From Pelobates cultripes (Eukaryota > Chordata > Amphibia > Anura > Pelobatidae): 64,000 nucleotides of DNA. The position numbers and the translations under genes are program-made. This document shows positions 33,974-46,539 of this stretch, piece after piece. Below the pieces are notes generated by a model. The model saw only the letters and a list, made by a program, of their open reading frames with translations. It did no database searches and was not told the DNA's origin. The first letter of the stretch is position 1. Each line of letters opens with the position of its first letter. Where the stretch lies: NCBI GenBank assembly GCA_933207985.1, contig OW240914.1:128346842-128410841 (forward strand), in the 5' to 3' direction.

Positions 33974-35400
33974 GTGTTCTGCAACTCCTTAGACATTACG
34001 GGAGATTGTTTTGTTCATTTAGCCTTCATTTAGCATTTTGTTACATCCACTAAAATGTCCTAATGTTCATTGAATTTTTTCTGCAAATATTTATCCAAAC
34101 ATTTGGAAAACTAATGGTTTGACAACTTACCTGGCGTCCGCCAAGTGCTGGTTACCGTCTCCTCTGCAGCTTTGTGCACTAAGCTAGGCCGACTGTGCAG
34201 GGCTGAGAGGACTCAGTTCAGTAGGAGGTAACTGGCACCCATCAGACTCTTGGTAAGTTGTCAGGCAATTTCCAAATGGTTTGAGTACTTACCCAGGGAG
34301 GGAGAAAGGGGGGCTGTAGTGATTATGATGCTTGGGATGATCCTTTAATCTCCATATCTATGTTTCATGTCTGTCAGCACATCCTTTTTTGATATCTTGT
34401 GACCCTCTGATATTGGTCCTTAATTAAATATTTTACCGGTTACTTATTTCTCTTTAGCCAATCTTTATTGTACTCTCTTTTTGTAACCATCGTTCAAGTA
34501 TTCTTCTATTTCATCATGTCTCATCAGCCTTCTTCATCACATCACTCCTGATGGTGGTGGTTTCCATGACTCATTTGTGAAATCCTTGTGATTGTTAATC
34601 TTCCAGTTACTGATTTTAGCTATTTTTAAGTTTATTCTGACACTGTTACCCCTGACGTAGATTTGTCAATCCAAGTATCCTGATTTCTGGCAACCTTGAC
34701 CTGACTATTTTAACTGCTTTTATGTTCTCTACTTTTTCACTTCAGCCTAGACATTGTGTTTGCCTGGCTAATCTATGAACAAGTAACATGCTGCTATCCA
34801 TTTCCTGTGTTTTACTGGCTGAATAGGTCCTATATGTTTAGTCATGATTTTTGACAGGTGTGAGGTTGTAGAATAATTTCGCTACGAAAAAATATGTTTA
34901 CAAAGTAAGTTAATTAAGAATGAAAAACCTTAGATTTATTTGTAGAAGGATGAATGACATTTAAAAGATATCACTGATACTATGCCCCATGTGGAGTTTT
35001 GCAGGGTATAACAGCTTGTGCACTTGTTTTTGCATATGGCCTTGAAATAACAAATAAAAAATGTTTTATTGCCTGCAATATATTGGTATACTTTCTATTC
35101 ATTTAGATATGATTCTTTATTTCCGATAACTGTCTCATATCTGCCATGTTATAGTGATGTTAGCAACCAAAGTGTTAGAATGTTCTTCAGTGTTTGTTCT
35201 GCTGCTGCTGTGCCAGTGTGGCAGATAAAGCCAGCTCTTGAGTTTATGCTGTGCGTGCAAACACAACTCCTGCATACTGCATTTGATTGTTTACTAGTAA
35301 TAAGTGGAGATTAATACACTGATATTGTGATTGCTGATGACTCAGAGACAATCAAACTTACAGTCTAAAAGAATCAAATGCAGCAGAATTGTAGAAACAG
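33974..35400. other. No gene recognised
   Basis: About 1.4 kb of unique-looking AT-rich DNA. Confidence 0.4.
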
Positions 35401-35402
35401 GC

Positions 35403-35670
35403 TTAAAGGGACACTTCAGTCACCCAGACCACTTCTGCCCATTGGAGTGGTCTGGGTGCCAACTCCCACTACCCTTAACCCTGCAGGTGTAATTATTGCA
35501 GTTTTCATAAACTGCAATAATTACCTTGCAGGGTTTACTCATCCTCTAGCAGACAGCCACTAGAGGGCACTTCCTTGTTTATAGCACACGAAATGTCGCT
35601 GGACGTCCTCACGCTATCTGAGTCCCACCAGCGCCGCTGAAATCCCCATAGGAAAGCAATGAAAGTCCAG
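35403..35670. mobile_element. TTAA MITE, left part
   Basis: TTAAAGGGACACTTCAGTCA at 35403-35422, then the CAGACCACTTC hairpin and an ATTATTGCAGTTT/AAACTGCAATAAT hairpin (35492-35523). It breaks off near 35670 at the DIRS-type fragment; the right end is absent. Confidence 0.7.
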
Positions 35671-35674
35671 TAAA

Positions 35675-36332
35675 TTAAATTAATCCAAAATGGCCTGGCA
35701 AGAAACTAAATGCAGATTGAAATTCAGATTTTGCCAACAGGGCCACCAACCCTACCAGATGAAACAACTCCAATGCCCAATCAAAAGATGCATATCGTAC
35801 TCGACAGACCTCTTTAGCAATGCCATCATTCACCAAGGATCCAAGTGGGAAGGATAAATGGTGAATGAGGCAAAAGGTGCTTGGTTCATTTTTTGGAACC
35901 AAGTCCAAAGGGGACACCTGCAAATTGTCAAAGTGACCCAGCCTAAACACCTTCTGAAGTATCTCTGACAAGATATTCTACTTACCCCAAATCAATAACA
36001 AATTAGGCGAAAATGATGCCTCCTGCGACACAACCAACAGAATACGGAAACCATCCGTAAAACCTTCCCATAAAATTGAAGCATCCCTACACTTGTGGTA
36101 CCGAGCGAGCCATGTGAGCAGCCTTTCTACCTTCACTGGGGTCTTTGCTGTGAGGAACGCCGTTCTTGTATAAAGTTATTGGGAGGGACTTATGCAGCTT
36201 GAAACAATGCAGTGTCAGATTTGCTCCCCTACAATGGGAACAATTATGCTTAAATCGACCACCTACAGTGGCTCTCATTAAAGAGCCAACAGATGCCCTT
36301 CTTGTGACCTGCTGACACTCCTGCAGGAGCAC
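35675..36332 (-). pseudogene. DIRS-type fragment: Gag end and RT start
   Basis: On the minus strand the Gag zinc motif comes first (36332-36087, FKHNCSHCRGANLTLHCFK). The RT fingers/palm start follows (35971-35675): VSPLDLVPKNEPSTFCLIHHLSFP, VRYASFDWALEL and LLAKSEFQSAF. These match the DIRS/Ngaro type rather than LTR or LINE RTs. The RT stops at the border with the MITE, before the YxDD motif. No tyrosine recombinase is present. Confidence 0.7.
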
Positions 36333-36339
36333 CGGTGGA

Positions 36340-37500
36340 AAGTGGTTGGGCTACATGGAGTCATAATTAGCAACCAAAGGTTACCGTCCTGCACTCCAAA
36401 ATCTAATTGAGCTCAAATCCCCTCTTTTCTGCTAGTCATTCTGACCTCCATATACCATGTAGGCACCCCAAATGAGGTCCAAATAGGTGAACAGTGACAG
36501 GGCCCTCTTAAGAAACCTACTAGTCAAAATACTTGCAAGTGTCACAAAGACTTGGCACCAATTTCCAAACATTCTAAGCAATTGCTTACCACCTCAGGAC
36601 AAGGAGGGGACCCACCTGCGGACCCCATGTAGACCCTGTATCCTATGCAGGGGTGAAGCGCTTTAACACTGCCTTGAGCAACTGCACTTCCCTTGAGACC
36701 CACTTCACCCCACTGGCTCTGTCTGCGCAGCCCAAGCATGAGAGCAAGCATACTAATGACCCTGGAGCAGGGGAACAGGTCTCTCTATCCTCCGAGAATC
36801 AGCCGAATGTGCAGAAAACTGCACTTCGATCTCTTCGGCTCACCGAACCGCACTGAAAGCAAAAGTCCTATGGCAAATTTTGGCAGAATTCTGGCGTCAA
36901 ATAGACTCAGATTCTCGTTTGCAAACTGCATCCGAGTACTCCAGTGAATGAACTCCGAATCCTTCCTGTAAAATGCCTCAGAATACAGAGACTGAATAAC
37001 ATTCTAATCCCGGCGGTGCATCCTGTATGCGCCCCTGGGGGAGGTTCGAGCATCACTCCGTCTGCCCTGGCATGTGGCCGCATGCTCTGATGTGACATCC
37101 TGCTCAGATGGAAGAGAGGGCCTAGGAACCTTACCCAGAATCCAGCGTCATCTTTAGGTATTGCACTGCCATCTTGGGAATGTGACCTAGATCTGGAAAT
37201 TTGACAACTGGCAATCTCCCAGAACTTCTACTGACCGCAATTGCCGGGATTTTAGTCCGCAAACTAGCCTCAGCATCCCAGCATCCTCAGACTCCTGGGG
37301 ATGCTGGAGCTGCTCTGGATCCTTGAATCAGACTTGGTCCGAACCAACTATAAACCAACTATATCCATTTGGTTGCTATACCAACCCCTCAGGGCAGCAG
37401 TCATGCTCCCCCCCTGCCTATTCGATACAGGGGTTGGCATGTAGTGAAAGGAGTCATCATTGACAGAAGGAATCCCTGTAACACTACCTTTAGTGTTAGC
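36340..37500. other. No gene recognised; GC-richer DNA
   Basis: Could hold upstream DIRS sequence, but no domain or terminal repeat was recognised. Confidence 0.35.
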
Positions 37501-37504
37501 ATTA

Positions 37505-37905
37505 GGTTATGGAGGCACTTGTGGATACAGACATGGGGACACTGGGAGACATAGGGACACTGGGAGACATGGGGACACTGGCACTAGGGACACAGAGACA
37601 ATGGAACACAGACACTGGGAGACATGAGGACAGAGAGACACTGGGAGACACTGGGAGAAATGGGGACACTAAGACATTAGGGGACACTGAGACACTAGGG
37701 ACACTGGGAGACATGGGGACACAGACACTGGGAGACATGAGGACAGAGAGACACTGGGAGAAATGGGGACACTAAGACATTAAGGGACACTGAGACACTA
37801 GGGACACTGGGATACATGGGGACACAGACACTGGGAGACATGGAGACACATGAGGAAACTGGGAGACAGGAGGACACTGGGAGACATGAGGACACTGGCT
37901 GGGTG
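37505..37905. repeat. Minisatellite GGGACACTGGGAGACATG
   Basis: Many 10-22 bp units of the type GGGACACTGGGAGACATGGG in a higher-order repeat of about 130 bp (compare 37600-37690 with 37730-37815). Confidence 0.92.
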
Positions 37906-37959
37906 TAACAGTTTACCAGTGTCACATATTCATCCGCACATAAAAATGTGATTAATGGC

Positions 37960-38458
37960 ATTTACTGTTCTGACAGGAAAAGTTGTGCCAAGCAAAATTA
38001 CTATCCTGACAGGAAAAGTTGTGCCAAGCGGCAATCAATCCACAGGAGGGTTTGTGCTGAGCAGCAATCATGCAAATAGGAACCTGGTAACTGCCTTTGG
38101 GGTTAAAGGCCGGTTACAGCCAATCGGATCCACAGGCGGGGTATTTAGGCCCAGTTATCCTCTTACTCAGTGCCCTGTCGTGGTGTCCCTTGTGGTTGTC
38201 CGAGAGCACGTTATTGATTCTGGTTATTCTGGTTATTTTACTTTGGCATTGATTTTGACTTCCCTGTTTTCTGTCATCCCTGACCCATGGCTTTTCCTTA
38301 TAATTGTGTCTCTTTCTATTTCTCTTGACCTCAGCTATTACTGTCTATTCTTTGGTATGTTAGTGCGGCCATTCTAAGATCGGTATACGTTACCAATCAG
38401 TCCTCTGTGTTAAACAATTCTATCATGCTCGATCATACTGTAAAGCTGACATTACGTC
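37960..38458 (+). repeat. Probable LTR/5' leader of a Ty3-type element
   Basis: It directly precedes a gag start. It includes a 27-bp direct repeat (CTGACAGGAAAAGTTGTGCC at 37971 and 38008) and a TATA-like GGGTATTTAGGC near 38140. Borders are not defined. Confidence 0.4.
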
Positions 38459-38713
38459 ATGGCCATAGATCCTGTAGAATTGTGTAAGCACATAGCTGCT
38501 TGCGAAAGGAAACTGGAGGATAATGATCACTGCATGGATCAATTTGCCCAGGCCTTCAGTACGCTTCTTACCCGAACAGCGCACCTGCAACCTGCGGCCT
38601 CACCTCCACCTTATGTACCTCCACCTATAGTACACAAGGCACCTACTATCTCCCTATCTCCTCCCCTGCATTTTGATGGTAATATTCAAGAATGCCAGGG
38701 ATTTCTCTTTTAA
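38459..38713 (+). pseudogene. Ty3/gypsy gag N-terminal fragment (Sushi/RTL-like)
   Basis: About 84 codons from ATG: a short helical opening (LCKHIAACERKLEDND), a Pro-rich linker and the conserved PPLHFDGNIQECQGFLF segment that begins the capsid domain in Sushi-type gag. The frame ends at TAA directly after this and no further gag or pol is present. Confidence 0.6.
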
Positions 38714-39820
38714 GAAGAAAAAAACTCTTTAATACTGAAATGAGCGGAAGAATGCTTAATTTCCTTAACTCCATTCTTACTGTATTAGTCTCTTTTCAAC
38801 CCTCTCTCTTCACTTATGTATTTTTTTCATCTCCTCATTCTTTAACCCCTTAGTGACCAGACCATTTTAAAATTTTCTTTCTGTTAAGGACCAGGGCTCT
38901 TTTTACATTTCTGCAATGTTTGTGTTTAGCTGCAATTTTCCTCTTACTCATTTACTGTACCCACACATATTATATACCGTTTTTATCGCCATTAAATAGT
39001 CTTTCTAAAGATACCATTATTTTCATCATGTCATATAGTCTACTATAAGAAAAATGATAAAATATGATGCCAAAATTTAAAAAACCCAAATTTGTTCTAA
39101 CTTTGACCCCCAAAATCTGTTACACATCTACAAACGCCAAAAAACTCCCATGCTAAATAGTTTCTAAATTTTGTCCTGAGTTTAGAAATACCCAATGTTA
39201 ACATGTTCTTAGCTTTTTTTGGGGGGGTGTGGGGGGGGGGGAAGTTATAGGGCTATAAGTACAAGTAGCACTTTGCTATTTCCAAACCATTTGTTTTCAA
39301 AATTAACGATTAACAATGATATCTGTCTGGAATCCCTTCAAATGTATATATTCTTTTTAAAGAAAACAACCTAAGGTATTAAACTTGGGGTATTTTGACT
39401 CTTTTCATGCAACCATTTTACCACCAGTCTATGCCAAATTTAAAAATAAAATAATAATTGGTGATTTTTTTTGACACACATAGCAATTTAAGAATACATG
39501 TACTGAGAACTTTAATGGTTACTGCCAAAGAACACCCCAATATGTGTTCAGCAACATCTCCTGAGTACAGGATAATACCCCCCATGTATAGGTGCGTTGG
39601 GTTCTCTGGTTGCTAAAATACCTTTTTTGGAGGGTGCGCATTCCAGTTTTACAACTTGGAATTTTCACAGCTGGTCATCATGCACCCATGTTCCTATTTG
39701 GACATTTTTTAAGCCGGCCAATGTAATTTATCCCCATCAAACCATGTATTTTTGAAAAGTAGACAATCCAGGGTATTCAATATGGGGTATGTCCAGTCTT
39801 TTTTGTAGCCACTTAGTCAC
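38714..39820. repeat. Diverged transposon-like DNA, left arm
   Basis: It starts CCCCTTAGTGACC near 38846 and carries GGGGTAT/GGTATTCAA motifs like those at 14-15 kb. Its right part (about 39735-39837) is inverted relative to 40589-40690. Confidence 0.4.
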
Positions 39821-40539
39821 AAACACTGGCCAAAGTTGTTTTTTTTTTTTAATAAATCTTTTTTATTGAGTTTTTGTGGTTCATATATCAGCATATCACA
39901 AATGTATAATTGTGACGTTGTGGACGCACAGGCCCCAAATTTTTATAACTTTATGCATTTGTGTACATAGGAAATTTTCATAGGAAATTTTTAACGGACA
40001 TATTAACGTTATGTATCCAGAGCTGCCTGCTCTAAAAACCGCAGATACATGTACAGTTTTGGTCAGAACACTATATGGTACCAAACTATCTTCTTCTCCC
40101 TACCTCTGTTACGTAGAGCTTTTGGCCGCCCCTTTGGTTATATGTTCCTGAACGTGTCCTACAACTCATGGGTCTTTTGGTGGTACATGTAACTGGGGCC
40201 CTCTCAAGGTGTGTTCTAAGCTGGGCCAGGGATGATTAGTTTTCAGGAGACTCCGTGTGGTTGTCCCCGTCTCCCTTTATGTATCGGTATGGGTCCGTGG
40301 GCATTACTAGTGAGTATAAGGTCATACTTTAGGTGGGCTACCTCCTCTAGCCTACCCTAAGGGGGGGGGGGATGTGCATATGTTTGTGAGTCGTTCTAAG
40401 AGGCCCGAAAAGCGGGGATGAGTGGTTACCATGTTTGTTGTACATAATCGATCTGATTGTTTCCTTTTACAAGGCAGTTTCCTCTTCCTGGTGCATGTAT
40501 GTCCTATCCTAATAAGTGCGTGGAAACACTGGCCAAAGT
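39821..40539 (-). mobile_element. 5'-truncated L1-type 3' UTR, minus strand
   Basis: AAACACTGGCCAAAGT at 39821-39836 recurs exactly at 40524-40539. Poly-T at 39839-39850 followed by AATAAATC is a reversed LINE tail. The 690-bp insert has no coding part. It sits inside the arm of an older inverted repeat. Confidence 0.85.
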
Positions 40540-42574
40540 CTGCATTTATATTTGTGTGTTAAAAATTCAAAAAACAGTTATGATCGCTAACTTTGGCCAG
40601 TGTTTGTGACTAAGTGGCTACTAAAAAAGACTGAACATACCCCATTTGCAATACCTTGGGTTGCCTTCTTTTGCAAATGGTATGCCATCATGGGGGTAAT
40701 TTTCATTCCTGGTCTACCATACCATATGTTTTACTGTTTTGAAACACTAATATTTGTGCAGGTTTTAGGGTGTCTTGGAAAGAGACAGGGTTAAATATAG
40801 TGCTAGCAAATTAAATTCTCTGGACTTTCGGCCTGGATTGTCAAATTGCAATCAATAAAATTACTTAATTATGTAAAAATATTTCATAAATATGCAGGTA
40901 GAATTTAAATATATATATACATATTTATATATTTGAAGTTTACGTGTATATTTATGCAATTATTTATGTAATTATGAATATGGACATATATATATTTCGT
41001 ATTATTTTTATTTATTTATATATACATAGATATATTTAAAATTTCTTTCTAAGTGTATTTTGATATATATATATATATATATATATATATCAATATCAAA
41101 ATAAAGTTAGAATAAAATTACATAGATAATGCAATGTGGTATGGATCCTGTGGGTATAATATAATGGATGCAAATTAAATATATGTAGGCAATGTGGCAC
41201 TGATGAAGCTTCTGTCATCATTTGAATTTCTCTTTTTGAAACGCGGAAGTTTGTCGTCATTGTTTGAAACTTTGGCAAACACCAGCACTTTTTGTATAAT
41301 CCCCATAGAATAATTTTTAAACTATAGATATAGCACTTGTCACCTCTGAGTGTGTGTGTGTATATATATATATATATCTCGTTGTTTTCAGTGGTATGAT
41401 TTAGTGGTGATAATTAATGTGCCCCCAGTTTTGACTGTGGTATCTTATATGCCCCCCTATATATTGTTCCTAGAGTTGCCACTGCACATCAGAGATAAAT
41501 CAGTTTCAAGGTAGCTCTTGTGTCCCTTAGTCCTCGAACATCTGCCTATTTGTCAGTACCAATTGTTATTGGCAGTCCCGGTTATCCTTTCTGGCTATAT
41601 GCACAGAGTTTACCTCATGTAAAATAGAACAAGCCACTTCTCTCATTGGTGGTAATGGGTCAAAGTTAATATGTGGATTTGGGTTCTGCTCTGTAATCCA
41701 AGCTAGCTGTTGTGTAGGTTTTTCCATGCAATGGCCACTCTCCCTTACTTTCTCTCTGGTATTTCATGGCCCATTGTTGTGCATCTTTAGTGATGGAATT
41801 AGGAAGTACTCCTAATGTGACGCCACTGCTGACAGGAGTAACAGCAAGTTTCTGCTCTGACCTAACAGGATAGCATACTTGGAGGGTCGGTTGATCGTAT
41901 TTTTTGATCTATAGAACAATGCTAGACTGCCAGTACTGAAAGATTGCTTAATATGGAATAGTATCTTGCCACATCTCCTGATGTCAGTATTCATCAGCCA
42001 AGTTTTGTCTTGCCAAGTCTTGTACTGTAAGAGGGTGGTGGTCTGTTACCCAAAATCTGACCTCTGGGCGTATGCTGATAGAACTGCTCCAGAAAAAGCA
42101 ATTGCAATCCCTGTTCCATCGTGGGCACTTTGCACCATTACCACCAACTAGAGGCAGCCAGATGTAATTGATTTGCCAATTCCATATATGAGTCATTTCT
42201 TTTTTTGTAAGTCTCTAAATTTTTGCCTGTAAGACTCTGTGGTTATGGTTTAGTGGGCTAGTAAATGCTCTTTCACAATATTGTAATTCATACAGAAATC
42301 ATCTGCAACAGCTCTATATACTTCCCCTGCCTGCCCAGACAGTTTGGTGGCTAAAATGTTAACCCAGTCTGTTTTTTACAATGCACAAAAAAACAAACTA
42401 CCCAGAAGAACATGTTTTCCTAAAATATTTCCACCACTGCTCATTCCCAGTAAAAAAAAAAGGAAATCTTTATTCAAAATCTTCTTAATATAGTATAAAT
42501 AGACATACAGCTGGGGAAAAAAAGCTTCTAAATCATTAAGTGTTCCTTTCAGTTGGTGACTATAAATACCAAAA
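40540..42574. other. Right arm of old inverted repeat, then no gene
   Basis: 40589-40690 is the inverted partner of 39735-39837. The rest is AT-rich with (AT)n runs near 40905-41090 and 41360. At 41207-41250 CACTGATGAAG, a long spacer, GAAACGCGG and GTCGTC resemble a weak hammerhead pattern. No gene is seen. Confidence 0.4.
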
Positions 42575-42576
42575 TA

Positions 42577-44075
42577 CACTGCTCAAAAAAATAAAGGGAA
42601 CACAAAAATAACACATCCTAGATCTGAATGAATGAAATATTCTTCTGAAATACTTTGTTCTTTACATAGTTGAATGGGCTGACAACAAAATCACACAAAA
42701 ATAAAAAAATGGAAATCAAATGTTTCAACCCATGGAGGTCTGGATTTGGAGTCACACTCAAAATTGAAGTGGAAAAACACACTACAGACTGATCCAACTT
42801 TGATTTAATGTCCTTAAAACAAAGCAAAATGAGGCTCAGTAGTGTGTGTGGCCTCCACGTGCCCGTATGACCTCCCTACAACATCTGTGCATGCTCCTGA
42901 TGAGGTGGCGGATGGTCTCCTCAGGGATCTCCTCCCAGACCTGGACTAAGGCATCTGCCAGCTCTGGAGCGAGACATGATGTCCCAGATGTGCTCAATTG
43001 GATTCAGGTCTGGGGAATGGGCGGGCCAGTCCATAGCATCAATGCCTTTGTCTTGCAGGACACACTCCAGCCACATGAGGTCTAGCATTGTCTTGCATTA
43101 GGAGGAACTCAGGGCCTATGGTCTCACAAGGGGTCTGAGGATCTCATCTCGGTACCTAATGGCAGTCAGGCTATCTCTGGCGAGCACATAGAGGGCTGTG
43201 CGGCCCCCCCAAAGAAATGCCACCCCACACCATTACTGACCCACTGCCAAACCGGTCATGCTGGAGGATGTTGCAGGCAGCAGAACGTTCTCCATGGCGT
43301 CTCCAGACTCTGTCATGTCTGTCACATTTGCTCAGTGTGAACCTGCTTTCATCAGTGGCGAATTTGCCAGTCGTGGTGTTCTCTGGCAAATGCCAAACGT
43401 CCTGCACAGTGTTGGGCTGTGAGCACAACCCCCATCTGTGGACGTCAGGCCCTCATACCACCCTCATGGAGTCTGTTTCTGACCGCTTGAACAGACACGT
43501 GGACATTTGTGGCCTGCTGGAGGTCATTTTGCAGGGCTCTGGCAGTGCTCCTCCTGTTCCTCCTTGCACAAAGGCGGAGGTAGCGGTCCTGCTGCTGGGT
43601 TGTTGCCCTCCTACGGCCTCCTCCACATCTCCTGATGTACTGGTCTGTCTCCTGGTAGCGCCTCCATGCTCTGGACACTACGCTGACAGACACAGCAAAC
43701 CTTACAGCTCGCATTGATGTGCCATGCTGGATGAGCTGCACTACCTGAGCCACTTTTGTGGGTTGTAGACTCGGTGTCATGCTACCACTAGAGTGAAAGC
43801 ACAGTCAGCATTCAAAAGTGACCAAAACATCAGCCAGGAAGCATAGGAACTGAGAATTGGTCTGTGGTCACCACCTGCAGAACCACTCCTTTATTGGTGG
43901 TGTCTTGCTAATTTCTATAATTTCCACCTGTTGACTATCCCATTTGCACAACAGCATGTGAAATTGATTGTCACTCAGTGTTGCTTCCTAAGTGGACAGT
44001 TTGATTTCACAGAAGTGTGATTGACTTGGAGTTACATTTTGTTGTTTAAGTGTTTCCTTTATTTTTTGAGCAGTG
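42577..44075 (-). mobile_element. Tc1-type DNA transposon with both ends
   Basis: Inverted ends of about 26 bp (CACTGCTCAAAAAA... and ...TTTTTTGAGCAGTG) flanked by TA at 42575-42576 and 44076-44077. Length 1499 bp is usual for Tc1 elements. Confidence 0.93.
42850..43780 (-). pseudogene. Tc1-type transposase, broken
   Basis: On the minus strand: an N-terminal helix-turn-helix region (43780-43445) that opens [20 protein letters not shown] with a [13 protein letters not shown] linker, then the DDE core with DESRF (near 43350), a VMVWGGIS motif (near 43215), QDNARPH (near 43060) and DLNPIEHIWD with the final Glu (near 42990). Frameshifts lie near 43435 and 43170 and a stop near 42900. It cannot give a full transposase, yet could be moved by a relative because both ends are intact. 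Confidence 0.88.
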
Positions 44076-44122
44076 TATATTGAAATCTTAGACATATGAT
44101 GTACAATGGAAATCAGGACAAA

Positions 44123-44691
44123 TTAAAGGGACACTATAGTCACCAGAACAACTACAGCTTATTGAATTTGTTCTGGTGAGTAGAATCATTACCTTCAGGC
44201 TTTTTGCTGTAAACACTGTCTTTTCAGAGAAAACGCGGTGTTTACATTACAGCCTAGTGATAACTTCACTGGCCACTCCTTAGATGGATGTTAGAGATCC
44301 TTCCTGGGTCATGGCTGCCTAAAATGCATCCAAGCATTCAATGTCTCCTCCCTCTGCATGCAGGCACTGAACTTTTCTCATAGAGATTCATTGATTCAAT
44401 TCATCTCTATGAGGAGATGCTGATTGGCCAGGGCTGTGTTTGAATTGTGCTGGCTCTGCCCCTGATCTGCCTCCTTGTAAGTCTCAGCTAATCCTATGGA
44501 GAAGCATTGTCAGCAGACTGCCTCTTTTTCTGAGGCAAACAGCATTTAGTGCTACAGCTTCAGGCTTGAATTCAGTAAGAGTTTGCTATATTTATGGAGG
44601 CATGAGGGGACCAGGGTGGCTAGATGGTGGTTTTAACCCTATGGGGTCAGGGATACATGTTTGTGTTCCTGACCCTATAGTGCTCCTTTAA
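44123..44691. mobile_element. Complete TTAA MITE, second subfamily
   Basis: TTAA at 44123-44126 and 44688-44691 flank AAGGGACACTATAG and CTATAGTGCTCCTT. A hairpin CACCAGAACAA/TTGTTCTGGTG lies at 44145-44178 and another (GTAAACAC.../GTGTTTAC) at 44211-44248. Outside the ends it differs from the 60794 copy. Confidence 0.82.
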
Positions 44692-44884
44692 TACATTTAT
44701 TTTAAAGCACATTTTTTAGCTGTACTATTTAATCCATTGCTAATGGCAGAAAAAAAAAATAATATCCAGAGTTGCATTGAAACAGAACAATCAAGTAAGC
44801 AGTTTACATAAATATTTGCCATGCCTACAACTTTTATAGCCAAGCTATATGACACTAGTCGGACAATTTATAGCCATATCAATA

Positions 44885-45085
44885 TGGCATAGAGAGAGGT
44901 TGGGGTGGGTGAGAAAGAGACACACAAAAGGGTCTGGAAAATGGGAGAAAGAGACACACAGATGGGCTGGAGAAGAAGAAAAAAAGACACACAGAGGAGC
45001 TGGGGGAGACGCACAGAGGGGCTGGGGGAGAGACACACATAGGGGCTGGGGGGAGAGACCCACAGATGGGCTTCCAGCTAGAGTT
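44885..45085. repeat. Minisatellite GGGCTGGGGGAGAGACACACA
   Basis: About seven units of 24-36 bp such as GGGCTGGGGGGAGAGACCCACA. It is the reverse complement of the unit at 62.9-63.3 kb. Confidence 0.85.
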
Positions 45086-45141
45086 TGAGAGGTTAACACA
45101 GTGAGGGAGTTTAAGCTGTGTTGTTTAGCTTTGTGTGTTAT

Positions 45142-46535
45142 AATATGCCAATTGACTACTCTTCCACATACTGATCGCTGCCAACACACTCATTGCAAGG
45201 GCATGGAAATCTACAGAGACACCTCTGCAACACCTCTTGATTCAGCAGGTATCCACAAACCTAGACTATGAGACAATAACTATGCACTAAACGCAAGTGA
45301 GGCAATGTTTCTTAGACATTAGAACGCAATGGGAAACCCATATCCCTTCGCAAACTGGTGTAAAGGACACGTCCTTATCAACATGCCCCTGGAAAGGGGA
45401 AAGAGAGGGGGGCACAGCAATGAGGGGTGGGGAGTCAAGGAGGGGGAAACGACATGAGAAGGGAGAAAGAGAAAAGGAAGGGGGAAGGAGGAAGACAAAA
45501 AATAAAAATAAACATTGGGAGGCGAGATCGAGTACTTCTGACACGTGCTCTTTTCCTGCATTTTCAATCTGACACATAAGCTCTCATGCCCGCAGCATCA
45601 AGCACTCACATGCACAGGGATACCCCACAAAGTTACCCACAATGTAGATTGTTTATATGATATTTTGTTTGCTTACATTTCTAACACTACCCCAGTTCTG
45701 ACGAATATTGATTGCACACGAGCTATCGTCCATGGACTACACATGTACCGCAGACATGGGCACATGGGACACAGGGTCAACAAACTTAAGTTGATCTGAG
45801 ATCACAAACTATGTGGTCAACTGGGGTCGGGGCATGCAATGACGGCAATGCCTAGGAACCAAACTGGCAAAGTAAAACACCAGCAGGCGTCAGACTACTG
45901 GTGGACATTGATCTAGGATATGTGGCCATCCATACCAAAACTCACGCCAAGAGAAGACTGCTCTTACATTAGACAAAGACGTAGCGACACAACCTCTTCA
46001 AGGGTGATGAACGACAAAATCAGACACACCTTGAAGGTACCCAGGCAACATCGCCTATAGCTGCCATAGCAGATTTTGGCCTCATACAGATTGGTATTAC
46101 ATCCATTGGGATAAAAACAATGTTACCCTTGGAGGGAAGCACCCCTTCCTTATCGGTAGGACATCACCACAGGCATAGGGTGGACAAACTAGAAGCGAAT
46201 ATAAATAGCCCATAGCAGTCGTAGATGCTACAAGTAAGCCCTGAACTTCGCAATACTGGTCATACACCTGGTGCTCTAGACTACCCATGCAATGGGTCAC
46301 TGGCTGAGGGCTTGGGTAGACTGTTGCTGCTACTGCGAATGTGATAACTATGTAGCTCTCGCCTGACACTGTAATGACTGTGCCAATTGTTTTACATGAC
46401 CCTATGTTGCTTGTTGCCAACACGAACTGTACCATATAACACCCGTATGAACTGTACGGTATAAAGACAATGTAAACTTGTTACTGAAAAACAATAAAAA
46501 TTGTCAAATTGAAAAAAATAAAATATGCCAACTGA
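45142..46535 (+). mobile_element. 5'-truncated L1 with target duplication
   Basis: AATATGCCAATTGA at 45142-45155 recurs with one change at 46522-46535, after AAACAATAAAAATTG and an A-rich tail. The start encodes a decayed ORF2 end (NTLIARAWKSTETPLQHLL near 45182-45240); the rest is 3' UTR. Confidence 0.8.
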
Positions 46536-46539
46536 TAAC

